Source: Bradyrhizobium sp. CB2312
GTDB lineage: Bacteria; Pseudomonadota; Alphaproteobacteria; Rhizobiales; Xanthobacteraceae
NCBI RefSeq assembly: GCF_029714425.1
Contig: NZ_CP121668.1
Span: 4,671,501 to 4,735,500, forward strand
DNA: 64,000 nt
Reading direction: 5' to 3'
Both the position numbers and the translations under genes were made by a program. The notes beneath the pieces were generated by a model. The model made no database searches, was not told the DNA's origin, and saw only the letters and a list, made by a program, of their open reading frames with translations. This document shows, in pieces, positions 16,585-24,780 of the stretch (within the stretch, counting starts at the first letter, position 1; the number at the start of each line of letters is the position of its first letter).

Positions 16585-17169
16585 TCAGCTTTGCTCGGTC
16601 TTGTTTTTGGCCGCGCGATCGGAGGCCGCGGTATCGCCGCCGCCGACACTCATCCGATTGAGGGAGAGTCGCATGCCCTGCGTCGGCGCCGGCGGGCGCT
16701 TGGAGCTGAGCGTGCGCGAATTCACGCCCATCCAGGAAATCTCCGATGACAAACGGCCATATTCGATCTTGGGGCAGCGGTTCATCACGACTTTGATCCC
16801 GGCCGCCTCCGCCTTTTCCGCCGCGGCGTCATCCCGCGCGCCAAGCTGCATCCAGATCACCTTCGGCAGCGGATCGAGCGTCAGCGCCTCGTCGACGACA
16901 GGCATGATGTGGCTGGAATTGCGGAAAATGTCGATCATGTCGACGGGACGGCCGATGTCGGAGAGCGAGGCAACGAAGGGTTTTCCGAGCAGCTCCTTGC
17001 CGACATGCCCGGGATTGATCGGGATCATGTCGTAGCCACGTTGCGCCAGATATTTGAATGCGAAATAGCTCGGCCGCACATTGACCGGCGAAGCACCGAC
17101 CATCGCGATCGACTTCACGCTGTTGAGGATGCTGCGGATGTAATTGTCGGGATAGGCGTCGTGGTTCAT
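16585..17169 (-). CDS. CoA-binding domain protein (YccU-like)
   Basis: A 194-residue soluble protein with the CoA-binding Rossmann domain. VKSIAMVGASPVNVRPSYFAFKYLAQRGYDMIPINPGHVGKELLGKPFVASLSDI is the family core, followed by VDMIDIFRNSSHI and KVIWMQLGA. The family is usually about 140 residues; this one carries an extra basic C-terminal tail of about 45 residues. The in-frame extension up to 17268 runs into a dispersed repeat, so I chose the ATG at 17169, which has an AAGAAGA leader. Biochemical role is unknown; related proteins bind CoA or NAD derivatives. Confidence 0.82.
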   Translation of the reverse strand: MNHDAYPDNYIRSILNSVKSIAMVGASPVNVRPSYFAFKYLAQRGYDMIPINPGHVGKELLGKPFVASLSDIGRPVDMIDIFRNSSHIMPVVDEALTLDPLPKVIWMQLGARDDAAAEKAEAAGIKVVMNRCPKIEYGRLSSEISWMGVNSRTLSSKRPPAPTQGMRLSLNRMSVGGGDTAASDRAAKNKTEQS

Positions 17170-17187
17170 TGGGTCTTCTTTGTTGTT

Positions 17188-17272
17188 GTCATTGCGAGGA
17201 GCGAAGCGACGAAGCAATCCAGACTGTTTCCATGGAGCGATTTCTGGATTGCTTCGCTTCGCTCGCAATGAC
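17188..17272. repeat. Dispersed palindromic repeat, family D copy 1
   Basis: Hairpin element with GTCATTGCGAGGAGCGAAGC at the left and GCTTCGCTCGCAATGAC at the right, and inner arms GAAGCAATCCAGA / TCTGGATTGCTTC. A second copy with the same arms lies at 44456-44533. Copy 1 separates the CoA-binding and crotonase genes, both on the minus strand. Confidence 0.85.
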
Positions 17273-17276
17273 GGAG

Positions 17277-18101
17277 TTATTCATCCCGCCATATCGGCTG
17301 ACGCTTCTCGATGAACGCGCCGATGCCTTCCTCGGCATCACGCGCCATCATGTTCTCGGTCATCACCTCTGCGGCATAGCGATAGGCATCGGCGAGGCTC
17401 ATCTCGGCCTGGCGGTAGAATGCTTCCTTGCCGAGCTTGACGGTGTAGGCGGACTTCAGCGCGACCTGTTGCGCGAGCTCGATCGCGGCGCCGAGCTCGG
17501 TACCGGCGGGCACCACGCGGTTGACGAGGCCGATCTCGCGGGCGCGGTCGGCCGTAACAGGCTCGCCCGTGAGCAGCATCTCCATGGCCTGCTTGCGCGG
17601 GACGTTGCGCGAGAGCGCGACCATCGGCGTCGAGCAGAACAGGCCGATGTCGACGCCGGGCGTCGCGAATTTCGCGTCTTCCGAGGCGATCGCGAGATCG
17701 CAACTCGCAACCAGCTGGCAGCCCGCCGCGGTCGCGATGCCCTGGACGGACGCGATCACGGGCTTGGGCAGATGCACGACCGCCTGCATCATCGCGCTGC
17801 AGGCGTTCATCATCTCGGCGAAGAAGGCGCGGCCGCGATCCGGGTCGGTGCGACGCGCTGTCAGCTCCTTCAAGTCGTGGCCGGCGGAGAAGGCCGGACC
17901 GTTGGCGGCGATCACCACGCCGCGGATGGCCTTCTCGTCGCGGATCTCGTTGAGCTCGGCATGCAGAGTGGCGATCATCGCCGCCGACAGGCTGTTGCGG
18001 GCGGCCGGACGGTTCAGCGTCAGGACCGCGATCGGGCCGACGGTCTCGCGCAGCAGGATCGGCGGGTGCGGGGAGGGGGCGCGGGCGGCCTGAACGGACA
18101 T
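17277..18101 (-). CDS. Crotonase-fold protein, ECHDC3-like, without the hydratase glutamates
   Basis: A 274-residue enoyl-CoA hydratase/isomerase family protein. AFSAGHDLKEL (oxyanion half 1) and AAGCQLVASCDLAIA (half 2) are intact, as is FATPGVDIGLFCSTPMVALSR, the block typical of the ECHDC3 branch. The two catalytic glutamates of true hydratases fall at Gln (in GCQL) and Gly (in TPGV), so ordinary enoyl-CoA hydration is doubtful. The start ATG at 18101 was chosen because homology begins soon after; the frame extends to 18164. The gene is divergent from a hotdog thioesterase with 86 bases between the starts. Fatty or aromatic acyl-CoA metabolism is a general inference. Confidence 0.82.
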   Translation of the reverse strand: MSVQAARAPSPHPPILLRETVGPIAVLTLNRPAARNSLSAAMIATLHAELNEIRDEKAIRGVVIAANGPAFSAGHDLKELTARRTDPDRGRAFFAEMMNACSAMMQAVVHLPKPVIASVQGIATAAGCQLVASCDLAIASEDAKFATPGVDIGLFCSTPMVALSRNVPRKQAMEMLLTGEPVTADRAREIGLVNRVVPAGTELGAAIELAQQVALKSAYTVKLGKEAFYRQAEMSLADAYRYAAEVMTENMMARDAEEGIGAFIEKRQPIWRDE

Positions 18102-18187
18102 TGACGCGGTTTCCGTTGGATGATTGCAATGGGATGACGCAGATAACTTAATGTACCAGGGCAAGTGAAGCGAGGGTGGGGAACAGC

Positions 18188-18616
18188 ATGGCGGCAGCGA
18201 AAATGACCGTGGCGGAGGTCGAGCAGTTTCTCCGCGACGAATTTCCCCAGGCCTTCAGCGGCGACGACATCACCATCGAGAGCGCGGACGGCCAGACCTG
18301 CCTTCTGCGCCAGCGTTTCAGCGAAAGGATGCTGCGGCCCGGCGGAACCGTGTCCGGCCCGACGCTGATGGCACTGGCCGATTTCGCCATGTATGTGGTG
18401 CTGTTGTCCGCAATCGGGCCTATCGGGCTCGCGGTCACCACCAATCTCAACATCAATTTCCTGCGTAAGGGCCAGCCGGGGCAGGACGTGCTGGCGGAAG
18501 CCCGGCTGCTCAAGCTCGGCAAGCGCCTCGCGGTCGGGGAGGTGAACCTGTTGTCCGGGACCTCACCCGATCCGATTGCCCATGTCACCTCGACCTATTC
18601 CATTCCAAATGTTTGA
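18188..18616 (+). CDS. PaaI-like hotdog thioesterase
   Basis: A 142-residue hotdog-fold protein of the PaaI/YbgC type, expected to hydrolyse acyl-CoA thioesters. RQRFSERMLRPGGTVSGPTLMALADFAMYVVLLSAIGPIGLAVTTNLNINFLRKGQPGQDVLAEARLLKLGKRLAVGEV contains the central helix and the catalytic strand region. The family often has an HxGG motif at the start of that block; here it reads LRPGGTVSG, so the His is replaced. The ATG at 18188 follows GGTGGGGA; a GTG at 18176 is possible. It is divergent from the ECHDC3-like gene, which also concerns acyl-CoA. Confidence 0.8.
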   Translation: MAAAKMTVAEVEQFLRDEFPQAFSGDDITIESADGQTCLLRQRFSERMLRPGGTVSGPTLMALADFAMYVVLLSAIGPIGLAVTTNLNINFLRKGQPGQDVLAEARLLKLGKRLAVGEVNLLSGTSPDPIAHVTSTYSIPNV

Positions 18617-18774
18617 GCTTTTCGCAGGTAATATAGTACCATATTTTTAAGATATTGATTTCATGCAGGGAATTTCCGTCTTCTGGCATTGACCGTCGCG
18701 CGTCTCTTCTCTAGAAAACCGCGCAGTCCGGTGCGGTATTCGCGCCGATGCTCCCCGTCCACGGAAACTCTGAC

Positions 18775-19239
18775 ATGAAAACCTTTTCGGCAAAGCCGGC
18801 TGAGGTGACGAAGAAGTGGGTGCTGATCGACGCCAAGGGTCTGGTCGTCGGCCGTCTCGCCACCATCGTTGCCATGCGCCTGCGCGGCAAGCACCTCCCG
18901 ACCTACACCCCCCACGTTGATTGCGGCGACAACGTCATCATCATCAACGCGCAGCATGCGGTCCTCACCGGTCGCAAGCGCGAGCAGAAGACCTACTACA
19001 AGCACACCGGCTATGTCGGCCACGTCAAGGAGCGCACTGCGCGCCAGATCCTCGAGGGCAAGCATCCCGAGCGCGTGCTCGAAAAGGCCGTCGAGCGCAT
19101 GATCCCGCGTGGTCCGCTCGGTCGCGTGCAGATGGGCAACCTCCGTGTTTACGGCGGCGCCGATCATCCGCACGAGGCGCAGCAGCCCGAGAAGATCGAT
19201 ATCGCCAAGTTGAACCGCAAGAACACGAGGGCCGCATAA
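18775..19239 (+). CDS. rplM: 50S ribosomal protein L13
   Basis: A 154-residue ribosomal protein. [47 protein letters not shown] is the conserved N-terminal block, and [31 protein letters not shown] the C-terminal one. It assembles early into the large subunit and binds 23S rRNA. The gene is followed after one base by rpsI, the usual rplM-rpsI operon. The ATG at 18775 is the homologous start. The preceding 158 bases carry an AT-rich patch (18628-18662) that may include the promoter. Confidence 0.98.
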   Translation: MKTFSAKPAEVTKKWVLIDAKGLVVGRLATIVAMRLRGKHLPTYTPHVDCGDNVIIINAQHAVLTGRKREQKTYYKHTGYVGHVKERTARQILEGKHPERVLEKAVERMIPRGPLGRVQMGNLRVYGGADHPHEAQQPEKIDIAKLNRKNTRAA

Positions 19240-19240
19240 C

Positions 19241-19720
19241 ATGGCCGAATCCATCCAGTCGCTCGACCAGCTCTCGCAGCTCAAGACGGCGGCGGCGCCC
19301 GAGGCGCCCAAGCACGAGAAGAAGGTCGACAAGTTCAACCGCGCCTACGCCACCGGCAAGCGCAAGGACGCGGTCGCCCGCGTCTGGATCAAGCCGGGCG
19401 CCGGCAAGGTCACCGTCAATTCGCGCGAGGTCGAGGTCTATTTCGCCCGTCCCGTGCTGCGCATGATGATCGAGCAGCCGTTCTCGGTGGCCCAGCGTTC
19501 CGGCCAGTACGACGTGATCTGCACCGTCGCCGGCGGCGGTCTGTCGGGCCAGGCCGGTGCGGTCCGTCACGGCATCTCCAAGGCGCTCACCTATTTCGAG
19601 CCGGAGCTGCGCACCGTGCTCAAGAAGGGCGGCTTCCTCACCCGCGACTCGCGCGTGGTCGAGCGTAAGAAGTACGGCAAGGCCAAGGCCCGCCGGTCCT
19701 TCCAGTTCTCGAAGCGTTAA
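19241..19720 (+). CDS. rpsI: 30S ribosomal protein S9
   Basis: A 159-residue ribosomal protein. An Ala/Glu/Lys-rich N-terminal extension of about 40 residues, usual in alphaproteobacteria, precedes the S9 core ([30 protein letters not shown]). The C-terminal [18 protein letters not shown] tail reaches the P-site tRNA in the ribosome. It is in an operon with rplM and is followed by a strong hairpin terminator. Confidence 0.98.
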   Translation: MAESIQSLDQLSQLKTAAAPEAPKHEKKVDKFNRAYATGKRKDAVARVWIKPGAGKVTVNSREVEVYFARPVLRMMIEQPFSVAQRSGQYDVICTVAGGGLSGQAGAVRHGISKALTYFEPELRTVLKKGGFLTRDSRVVERKKYGKAKARRSFQFSKR

Positions 19721-19766
19721 TCGCTTCGGTCACATTCGCCGCGAAAGCGGCTTCAATGAGATGCAA

Positions 19767-19795
19767 AAGGGCGCTGATTTCAGCGCCCTTTTTGT
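19767..19795 (+). terminator. Rho-independent terminator of rplM-rpsI
   Basis: Perfect stem AAGGGCGCTG / CAGCGCCCTT with loop ATTT, followed by a run of T, 46 bases after the rpsI stop. Confidence 0.92.
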
Positions 19796-19949
19796 TGTTC
19801 GTTTGTACGCAAATTGATGGCGTGTTTCCCGAAAACTTGGGCTCGCACGAAAACCTGAATGGAACTCGCGGGACATAGCGTCGCATTCGGAAGGGCGCGC
19901 AAATCGGATGTGCCGATCGCGTAACTGCTATGTTTTCAAGGGGGCCGAC

Positions 19950-21170
19950 ATGATGTCGCTCGATAGCATCACGCTCTATTTGGTTGCCACCATGGTTGCC
20001 GCACTGCTCGGCGCCATGATGGTATTCTTTGGCAGGCAGGAGAACAGTCCTGCGCTGAAATGGTGGGGCACCGCCTATCTGCTCGGCGCCGCCTCCGTCG
20101 CGCTGTGGACGGCGGCCGGCGACAAGCTCGGGCCGCATCTCTATCTGGCGTTAAACGCGGTCGGATTCGTCGCCTGCGGCATGGTGTGGAATGCCGCGCG
20201 CGTCTTCCATGGCCGCAAGCCGAACTGGCCGGGCCTCCTCCTTGGCGCGCTCGCCTGGGTCGCCGCCGTCTCGCTGCTCGATCCCTCAGCGTCCATGCTG
20301 CGCATGATCATCGGCGCCGGCATCGTCTCGGTCTATGCGGCGCTGACTGCGAGCGAGCTGTGGGTCGAGCGCCGCAAGAGCCTGCAACGGCGCTGGCCGG
20401 CTTTCGTGGTGCCGGTGATGCACGGCTGCGTCTTGATCCTGCCGATCCTGCTCGGCAGCTTTTTGCGCCCGCACGATGCCGGCTTCTCGTCGAGCATCTG
20501 GGTCACCGTGTTCGCGGTCGAGCTGATCCTCTACGCCGTCGGCACCGTGTTCGTGATCTTCATGCTGGTGTCCGAGCGCACGGTGACGGCGCACCGGACG
20601 GCCGCGTCCACCGATCCGCTCACCGGCATGCTCAACCGCCGCGGCTTCTCGGAAGCCTGCGGACGCGTGATCGAGCGCGAGGCCAAGGCCGGCCGTCCCG
20701 TGACCGTGATGATCTTCGACATCGACCACTTCAAGTCGATCAACGACCGCTTTGGCCATCCCGCCGGCGACGAGATGCTGAAACTGTTCTCGACCGTGGT
20801 CATCAGCAACTTGCGCATCTCCGACCTCTCGGGCCGCATCGGCGGCGAGGAATTTGCGGCGTTGCTGCCGTGCTCGCTCGAGGAGGGCGTGCTGGTGGCC
20901 GAGCGCGTCCGCGAAGCGTTCGAGACCTCCGGAGTCGTCGTCGATGAAGGTCCGGTCGACACCACCGTCAGCATCGGGGTTGCCGGCGGTCCGGCCGGCA
21001 CCGAGCTCGAAGTATTGCTGGCCTCGGCCGACACCGCGCTTTATCAGGCCAAGCGCGGCGGCCGTAACCGCGTCGAGGCCGCAGAGGAGCTGCCGCTCTC
21101 GCTGGAGAACTGGCGCCGCCAGAGCGCCGCGCGGACCGGTGCGCAGCAGGCGCGGCCGGCCACTGCCTGA
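19950..21170 (+). CDS. Membrane-bound diguanylate cyclase (GGDEF)
   Basis: A 406-residue protein. Six or so membrane helices (about 5-205) are followed by a GGDEF domain with DPLTGMLNRRGF, FDIDHFKSINDRFGHPAGDEML and an intact GGEEF signature in GRIGGEEFAALLP. It should make cyclic di-GMP from two GTP. RISD five residues before GGEEF fits the inhibitory I-site (RxxD), so product feedback is likely. The N-terminal membrane part lacks a recognised sensor domain. Starts ATG at 19950 or 19953 are adjacent; the frame open to 19908 is disfavoured by loss of the membrane start. The output could include exopolysaccharide control, but no link is shown by sequence. Confidence 0.92.
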   Translation: MMSLDSITLYLVATMVAALLGAMMVFFGRQENSPALKWWGTAYLLGAASVALWTAAGDKLGPHLYLALNAVGFVACGMVWNAARVFHGRKPNWPGLLLGALAWVAAVSLLDPSASMLRMIIGAGIVSVYAALTASELWVERRKSLQRRWPAFVVPVMHGCVLILPILLGSFLRPHDAGFSSSIWVTVFAVELILYAVGTVFVIFMLVSERTVTAHRTAASTDPLTGMLNRRGFSEACGRVIEREAKAGRPVTVMIFDIDHFKSINDRFGHPAGDEMLKLFSTVVISNLRISDLSGRIGGEEFAALLPCSLEEGVLVAERVREAFETSGVVVDEGPVDTTVSIGVAGGPAGTELEVLLASADTALYQAKRGGRNRVEAAEELPLSLENWRRQSAARTGAQQARPATA

Positions 21171-21228
21171 CGCGCGGAAGGAGCTGCGGTAAGTCTCTGT
21201 TTACCATTCGATCCCTACCATCGCGGTC

Positions 21229-21465
21229 ATGGAATCGATCCGTCGACAGAACCCGCAAGCTGCCCTGATGTCGCTCGAAGCCGCCGCAAGCTTGGCACGC
21301 GGCGGCTTCGCCTGCCTGTTCTCCACTGCAGACGAATATGAGAGCGCGCTGATCACCGAGCGGCGTGCGCAGGGGCGCTATACGCAGGGCCGCAGCTACT
21401 GGCCGCTTGCGCTGTTTATCGGTTGCACGCTGATCGTGGCAGGCACCGCGCTGCTGTTCGCCTGA
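21229..21465 (+). CDS. Small single-helix membrane protein
   Basis: A 78-residue protein of unknown function. A soluble N-terminal half (LEAAASLARGGFACLFSTADEYESALITERRAQGRY) precedes one C-terminal membrane helix (YWPLALFIGCTLIVAGTALLF), a tail-anchored layout. It lies 58 bases after the diguanylate cyclase gene and is followed by a clear terminator, which supports that it is transcribed. I do not recognise the family. Confidence 0.65.
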   Translation: MESIRRQNPQAALMSLEAAASLARGGFACLFSTADEYESALITERRAQGRYTQGRSYWPLALFIGCTLIVAGTALLFA

Positions 21466-21488
21466 GAGCGACGCATTTCTGACGGGCA

Positions 21489-21511
21489 GGGCGCCGTTTC
21501 GGCGCCTTTTT
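21489..21511 (+). terminator. Rho-independent terminator
   Basis: Stem GGCGCC / GGCGCC with loop GTTTC, followed by TTTTTCTTT, 24 bases after the small membrane protein gene. Confidence 0.88.
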
Positions 21512-21565
21512 CTTTGTCTCGGTCTGCGGTAGACAACGCCCATCAAACACGAAGGGTGGAAACCG

Positions 21566-21862
21566 ATGGTCACCGAGATCGCGCAAATTGACGTCAAGCC
21601 GGGCAGCGAGAAAGACTTTGAGGCCGCTGTCGCCAAGGCCAAGGCCGCCTTCGGCCGTTCCAAGGGCTTTCACGGTTTTGAGCTGCACAAGTCGATCGAG
21701 AAGCCTCAGCGCTACCGGCTGATGGTGAAGTGGGCGACGCTGGAAAATCACACCGTCGATTTCCGGGGCTCGGAGAATTTCACCGAGTGGCGCGGCCTCG
21801 TCGGCCAGTATTTTGCCGCACCTCCGGAAGTCGAGCACACCGAGACCGTGCTGACGACCTGA
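21566..21862 (+). CDS. ABM-fold (antibiotic biosynthesis monooxygenase-like) protein
   Basis: A 98-residue dimeric alpha/beta-barrel protein of the ABM superfamily. VTEIAQIDVKPGSEKDFEAAVAKAKAAFGRSKGFHGFELHKSIEKPQRYRLMVKWATLENHTVDF is the complete core of strands and helices. Members include quinol monooxygenases, heme oxygenases and stress proteins with no known reaction, so the substrate is open. The ATG follows GAAGGG. The gene is convergent with the AI-2E family permease. Confidence 0.8.
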   Translation: MVTEIAQIDVKPGSEKDFEAAVAKAKAAFGRSKGFHGFELHKSIEKPQRYRLMVKWATLENHTVDFRGSENFTEWRGLVGQYFAAPPEVEHTETVLTT

Positions 21863-21880
21863 TCGACTTCAAGACGCGCC

Positions 21881-23014
21881 TTACGCCGCCTCCGCCAGAG
21901 GCGGCGCCTCATACGTCTTGAAATGGTCGATCATGACCTTGGCGATGGCGACGAGAGGCAGCGCCAGCGCGAGGCCCCAGAGGCCGAACACAACGCCGAG
22001 CAGGATCTGGAACGCGAACAGCGTGGCCGGCGGGATGTCCAGCGCCTGACGCTGCAGGATCGGCGTCAGCACGTAGCTCTCCATGGCGTGCACGCCCATG
22101 AAGAGCAGAAAGGCGGACAGCGCCGGGATCCAGCCCGAGGCGAGGCTCGCAAGCACCACGACGACGCCGGCGATGATGGCGCCAACGGTCGGGATGAAGG
22201 CAAGCAGGCCGGCCTGGATTCCCAGGATGAACGAGCCGGGGATGCCGATGACGGCAAGCCCGATCCAGGTCACCGCGCCGACCGCAATCATCACGACGAT
22301 CTGCGCGATCAGCCAGCGCTCCAGTGTCTCGCTGATGCCGTCGATGATCAGGGCGGCGCGGCTGCGATGTTTCGCCGGTGCCAGGAACAGCAGGCCATCG
22401 TGATAGACGCTCGGCTGGGCGGCGAAGGCGAGGCCAAGAAACAGCACAATGAAGATGTTGCCGACAGCGCTGATGGCGCCGAACAGCAGCTTGAAGGTCT
22501 GGCTGACGATCGCCCCGCCGCTCGAGGCCAGCGCGCCTGCGCCCGGCAATCCGCCGTGCGCGGCCGGGCTCGGGGCGGGCGTCGGCGTTGCATCGCCGGT
22601 GGCGGCGGGCGCGGCATTGCCGAGATCGAACACGCTGGTGTCGATGCCGTGGTTCTCGAGGAAGGAACGGACGTTGCCGATCTGCGACTTGATGGTCTTG
22701 CTCAGCACGGAGGCCTGCTCGGCGATGGTGGCACCGCCGAGATAGGCGACGCCGGCGAGCATCAAGGCCAGCACGATGCAGACGATCGCGAGCCGGACCG
22801 GATGGGGCAGCTGGACGCGGCGGCCGAGCGCGCCCGTCAGCGCGTTGAGACCGACGCCGAGCAGCATGCCGGTGAAGATCAGGAGCAGGGTGGCCGCAAA
22901 ATACCAGGCGAAGGCGAGGAGAGCCGTGAACAGCACGACCCCGATGCCGCCGACCGAGATCGACCAGGCCAGATCGGTGCGGGTCCGGGGCCGTTCATCT
23001 CTGGAAATGGTCAC
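21881..23014 (-). CDS. AI-2E family transporter (PerM-like permease)
   Basis: A 377-residue polytopic membrane protein of the AI-2E exporter/UPF0118 family. Helices occur at about 20-60, 65-90, 165-195 and through the C-terminal half, where GIPGSFILGIQAGLLAFIPTVGAIIAGVVVVLASLASGW is the family signature. A soluble insertion of about 60 residues with an Ala/Pro-rich stretch sits between helices 3 and 4. The true start is a GTG at 23014, five bases after AAGGAG; the ATG at 23065 is farther from homology. Members export small signalling molecules or act as ion antiporters; the substrate is unknown here. Confidence 0.85.
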   Translation of the reverse strand: MTISRDERPRTRTDLAWSISVGGIGVVLFTALLAFAWYFAATLLLIFTGMLLGVGLNALTGALGRRVQLPHPVRLAIVCIVLALMLAGVAYLGGATIAEQASVLSKTIKSQIGNVRSFLENHGIDTSVFDLGNAAPAATGDATPTPAPSPAAHGGLPGAGALASSGGAIVSQTFKLLFGAISAVGNIFIVLFLGLAFAAQPSVYHDGLLFLAPAKHRSRAALIIDGISETLERWLIAQIVVMIAVGAVTWIGLAVIGIPGSFILGIQAGLLAFIPTVGAIIAGVVVVLASLASGWIPALSAFLLFMGVHAMESYVLTPILQRQALDIPPATLFAFQILLGVVFGLWGLALALPLVAIAKVMIDHFKTYEAPPLAEAA

Positions 23015-23272
23015 ATCGGCTCCTTCTTGGCGGCTGCGCGCGGGCACTCTTTCGCAAAATTCCACCGGGGATCAAGCCGGGCCAAGCGCCGATTTGACGT
23101 GTCCGCGGCCCAGGAGCCAACGCTGCCCCGGCGAAACGGTGCGACATGGGACCCTCTGCCAGCGCATTTGCGCGAAAATAGCATTGCCGTCCCGCGATCC
23201 CCTCTGTTGAATTTGTTCCATCCCGAGGGCATCTTTGGAGAATCTTTTCTCGGCGGGAGGTCGGAACGGGAG

Positions 23273-24046
23273 ATGAGAAAGCCGGTCGTCGGCGTGATCG
23301 GGAATGCCCATCGCGTCGAAAATCGATTTCAGGTCCAGATGGTCGGCGAGCGGAATTTGCGCGCCGTGGCCGAGGTCTCCGGCGGTCTGCCGGTGATGTT
23401 CGCGGGAGCGCCAGACATCACGGACATCGCTGCGCTGCTCGACACCGTCGACGGCATCGTCCTCACCGGTGCCCGCGCCAACGTCCACCCGACCCGCTTC
23501 AACGTCGACCCCTGCGAGAAGCACGAGCCCTACGACATCCACCGCGACGAGGTCGCGCTGGCGCTCTCGGTCGCCTGCGTGTCCCGCGGCATTCCGCTGT
23601 TCGGCATCTGCCGCGGCCTCCAGGAGATGAACGTCGCCTTTGGCGGCTCGCTGCATCCGGAGATCCGCGAGATCCCCGGCCGCATGAACCACCGCATGCC
23701 CCGGCTCGAGAACGGCGAGATCCATCCCGATCCGACCGTGGTGTTCGCCGACCGCCACGACGTCGACCTCACTCCGGGCGGGGCGTTCGCAAAACTGCTC
23801 GGCTGCGAGAAGATCAGGGTCAATTCGCTGCACGGCCAGGGCATCCTCGACCCCGGCAAGCGCGTGCTGATCGAGGGCGTCGCCGAGGACGGCACCATCG
23901 AGGCGATCCGCATCGCGGAAGCCCCGACCTTCGCGCTCGGCGTGCAATGGCACGCCGAATACGATCCGCAGCGCAATCCGATCAACCGGAAACTGTTCGA
24001 GGCTTTCGGAGAGGCGCTGGTGGCGAGGCAGAAGGCGGCGGCGTAG
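23273..24046 (+). CDS. Class I glutamine amidotransferase-like hydrolase (PuuD-like)
   Basis: A 257-residue peptidase C26 family protein that cleaves gamma-glutamyl amides such as gamma-glutamyl-GABA. The nucleophile Cys lies in FGICRGLQEMN (about residue 119) and the His in LGVQWHAEYDP (about residue 232). DGIVLTGARANVHPTRF replaces the family's GGxDxxP block. The first base is the ATG at 23273 with a GGGAG site just upstream; the frame is open far upstream but that part is shadow of the AI-2E gene. The gene is divergent from the AI-2E permease. Polyamine or gamma-glutamyl metabolism is inferred from the family. Confidence 0.88.
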   Translation: MRKPVVGVIGNAHRVENRFQVQMVGERNLRAVAEVSGGLPVMFAGAPDITDIAALLDTVDGIVLTGARANVHPTRFNVDPCEKHEPYDIHRDEVALALSVACVSRGIPLFGICRGLQEMNVAFGGSLHPEIREIPGRMNHRMPRLENGEIHPDPTVVFADRHDVDLTPGGAFAKLLGCEKIRVNSLHGQGILDPGKRVLIEGVAEDGTIEAIRIAEAPTFALGVQWHAEYDPQRNPINRKLFEAFGEALVARQKAAA

Positions 24047-24140
24047 ACGCGGGCTGCGCTCGCAATGACGGGGAGTTGTGTCGAGTTGATCTCGCGCGCT
24101 ACCTTGCTGACCGGATTTTTAGGTCTGGAATTGCACCCCG

Positions 24141-24749
24141 ATGATGCGCCACACGGCCACCGCCCTTGTCCTGCTCGCGTCCCCTGCATTCGCCCAAACC
24201 GCACCGCCGCAGGAAGGCCCGATCACCTGCGCTTCGCCCGTGGCGCCTGACGATACCGAGCGAACCCTGAAGCAGCGCTTCGGCAAGGATGCGGTGGTGC
24301 AGGACCTGCCGGGCGCCGAGGGCGAGAAGTACAAAGGCCTCGTGCTGTTTCCGAAGGCGAGGGACCGCCGCATCGAAATCGCCTTCACCGACGACAAGGC
24401 CATGCGCGCCTCCGGCCTGACCTTGCGCGACGCAGTCAAGACCAGCCTCTGGAGCGTCAATGGCGTCACGATCGGATTGAGCCTTGCAGAAGTGCAGAAG
24501 GCCAACGGCAAGCCGTTCCTCGTCAGCGGTTTCGAATGGGATTACGGCGGCTTCGTCACCGACTGGAGGGGTGGCGCGCTCGCTCGTCCGCTGCAGGGCG
24601 GCTGCACCGTCACGATCCGCTTCGGCAAGAAATCCGCCGCGCCCAAATCGCTCTTGGGCGACGGCGTGAAGGTGGCCTCCGACAACGCGACGCTGGTGAA
24701 ATGGGCGCCTGTGGTGACCGAGATCGGCGTGAATTTTCCGGACAAGTGA
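24141..24749 (+). CDS. Secreted protein of unknown function
   Basis: A 202-residue protein with a Sec signal peptide (MMRHTATALVLLASPAFAQ, cleavage after AFA). The mature part has two cysteines (ITCASP near the start and GGCTVTIRF near residue 155), likely to form a disulfide in the periplasm. It has no other recognised motif. A GLSLAEVQKANGKPF segment resembles the short calcyclin-like repeats found in other exported proteins, but I do not rely on it. It is convergent with the GlxA-type regulator. Function unknown. Confidence 0.75.
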   Translation: MMRHTATALVLLASPAFAQTAPPQEGPITCASPVAPDDTERTLKQRFGKDAVVQDLPGAEGEKYKGLVLFPKARDRRIEIAFTDDKAMRASGLTLRDAVKTSLWSVNGVTIGLSLAEVQKANGKPFLVSGFEWDYGGFVTDWRGGALARPLQGGCTVTIRFGKKSAAPKSLLGDGVKVASDNATLVKWAPVVTEIGVNFPDK

Positions 24750-24780
24750 GACCGTCAACCGGACATGCCGCGGGAAGCCG

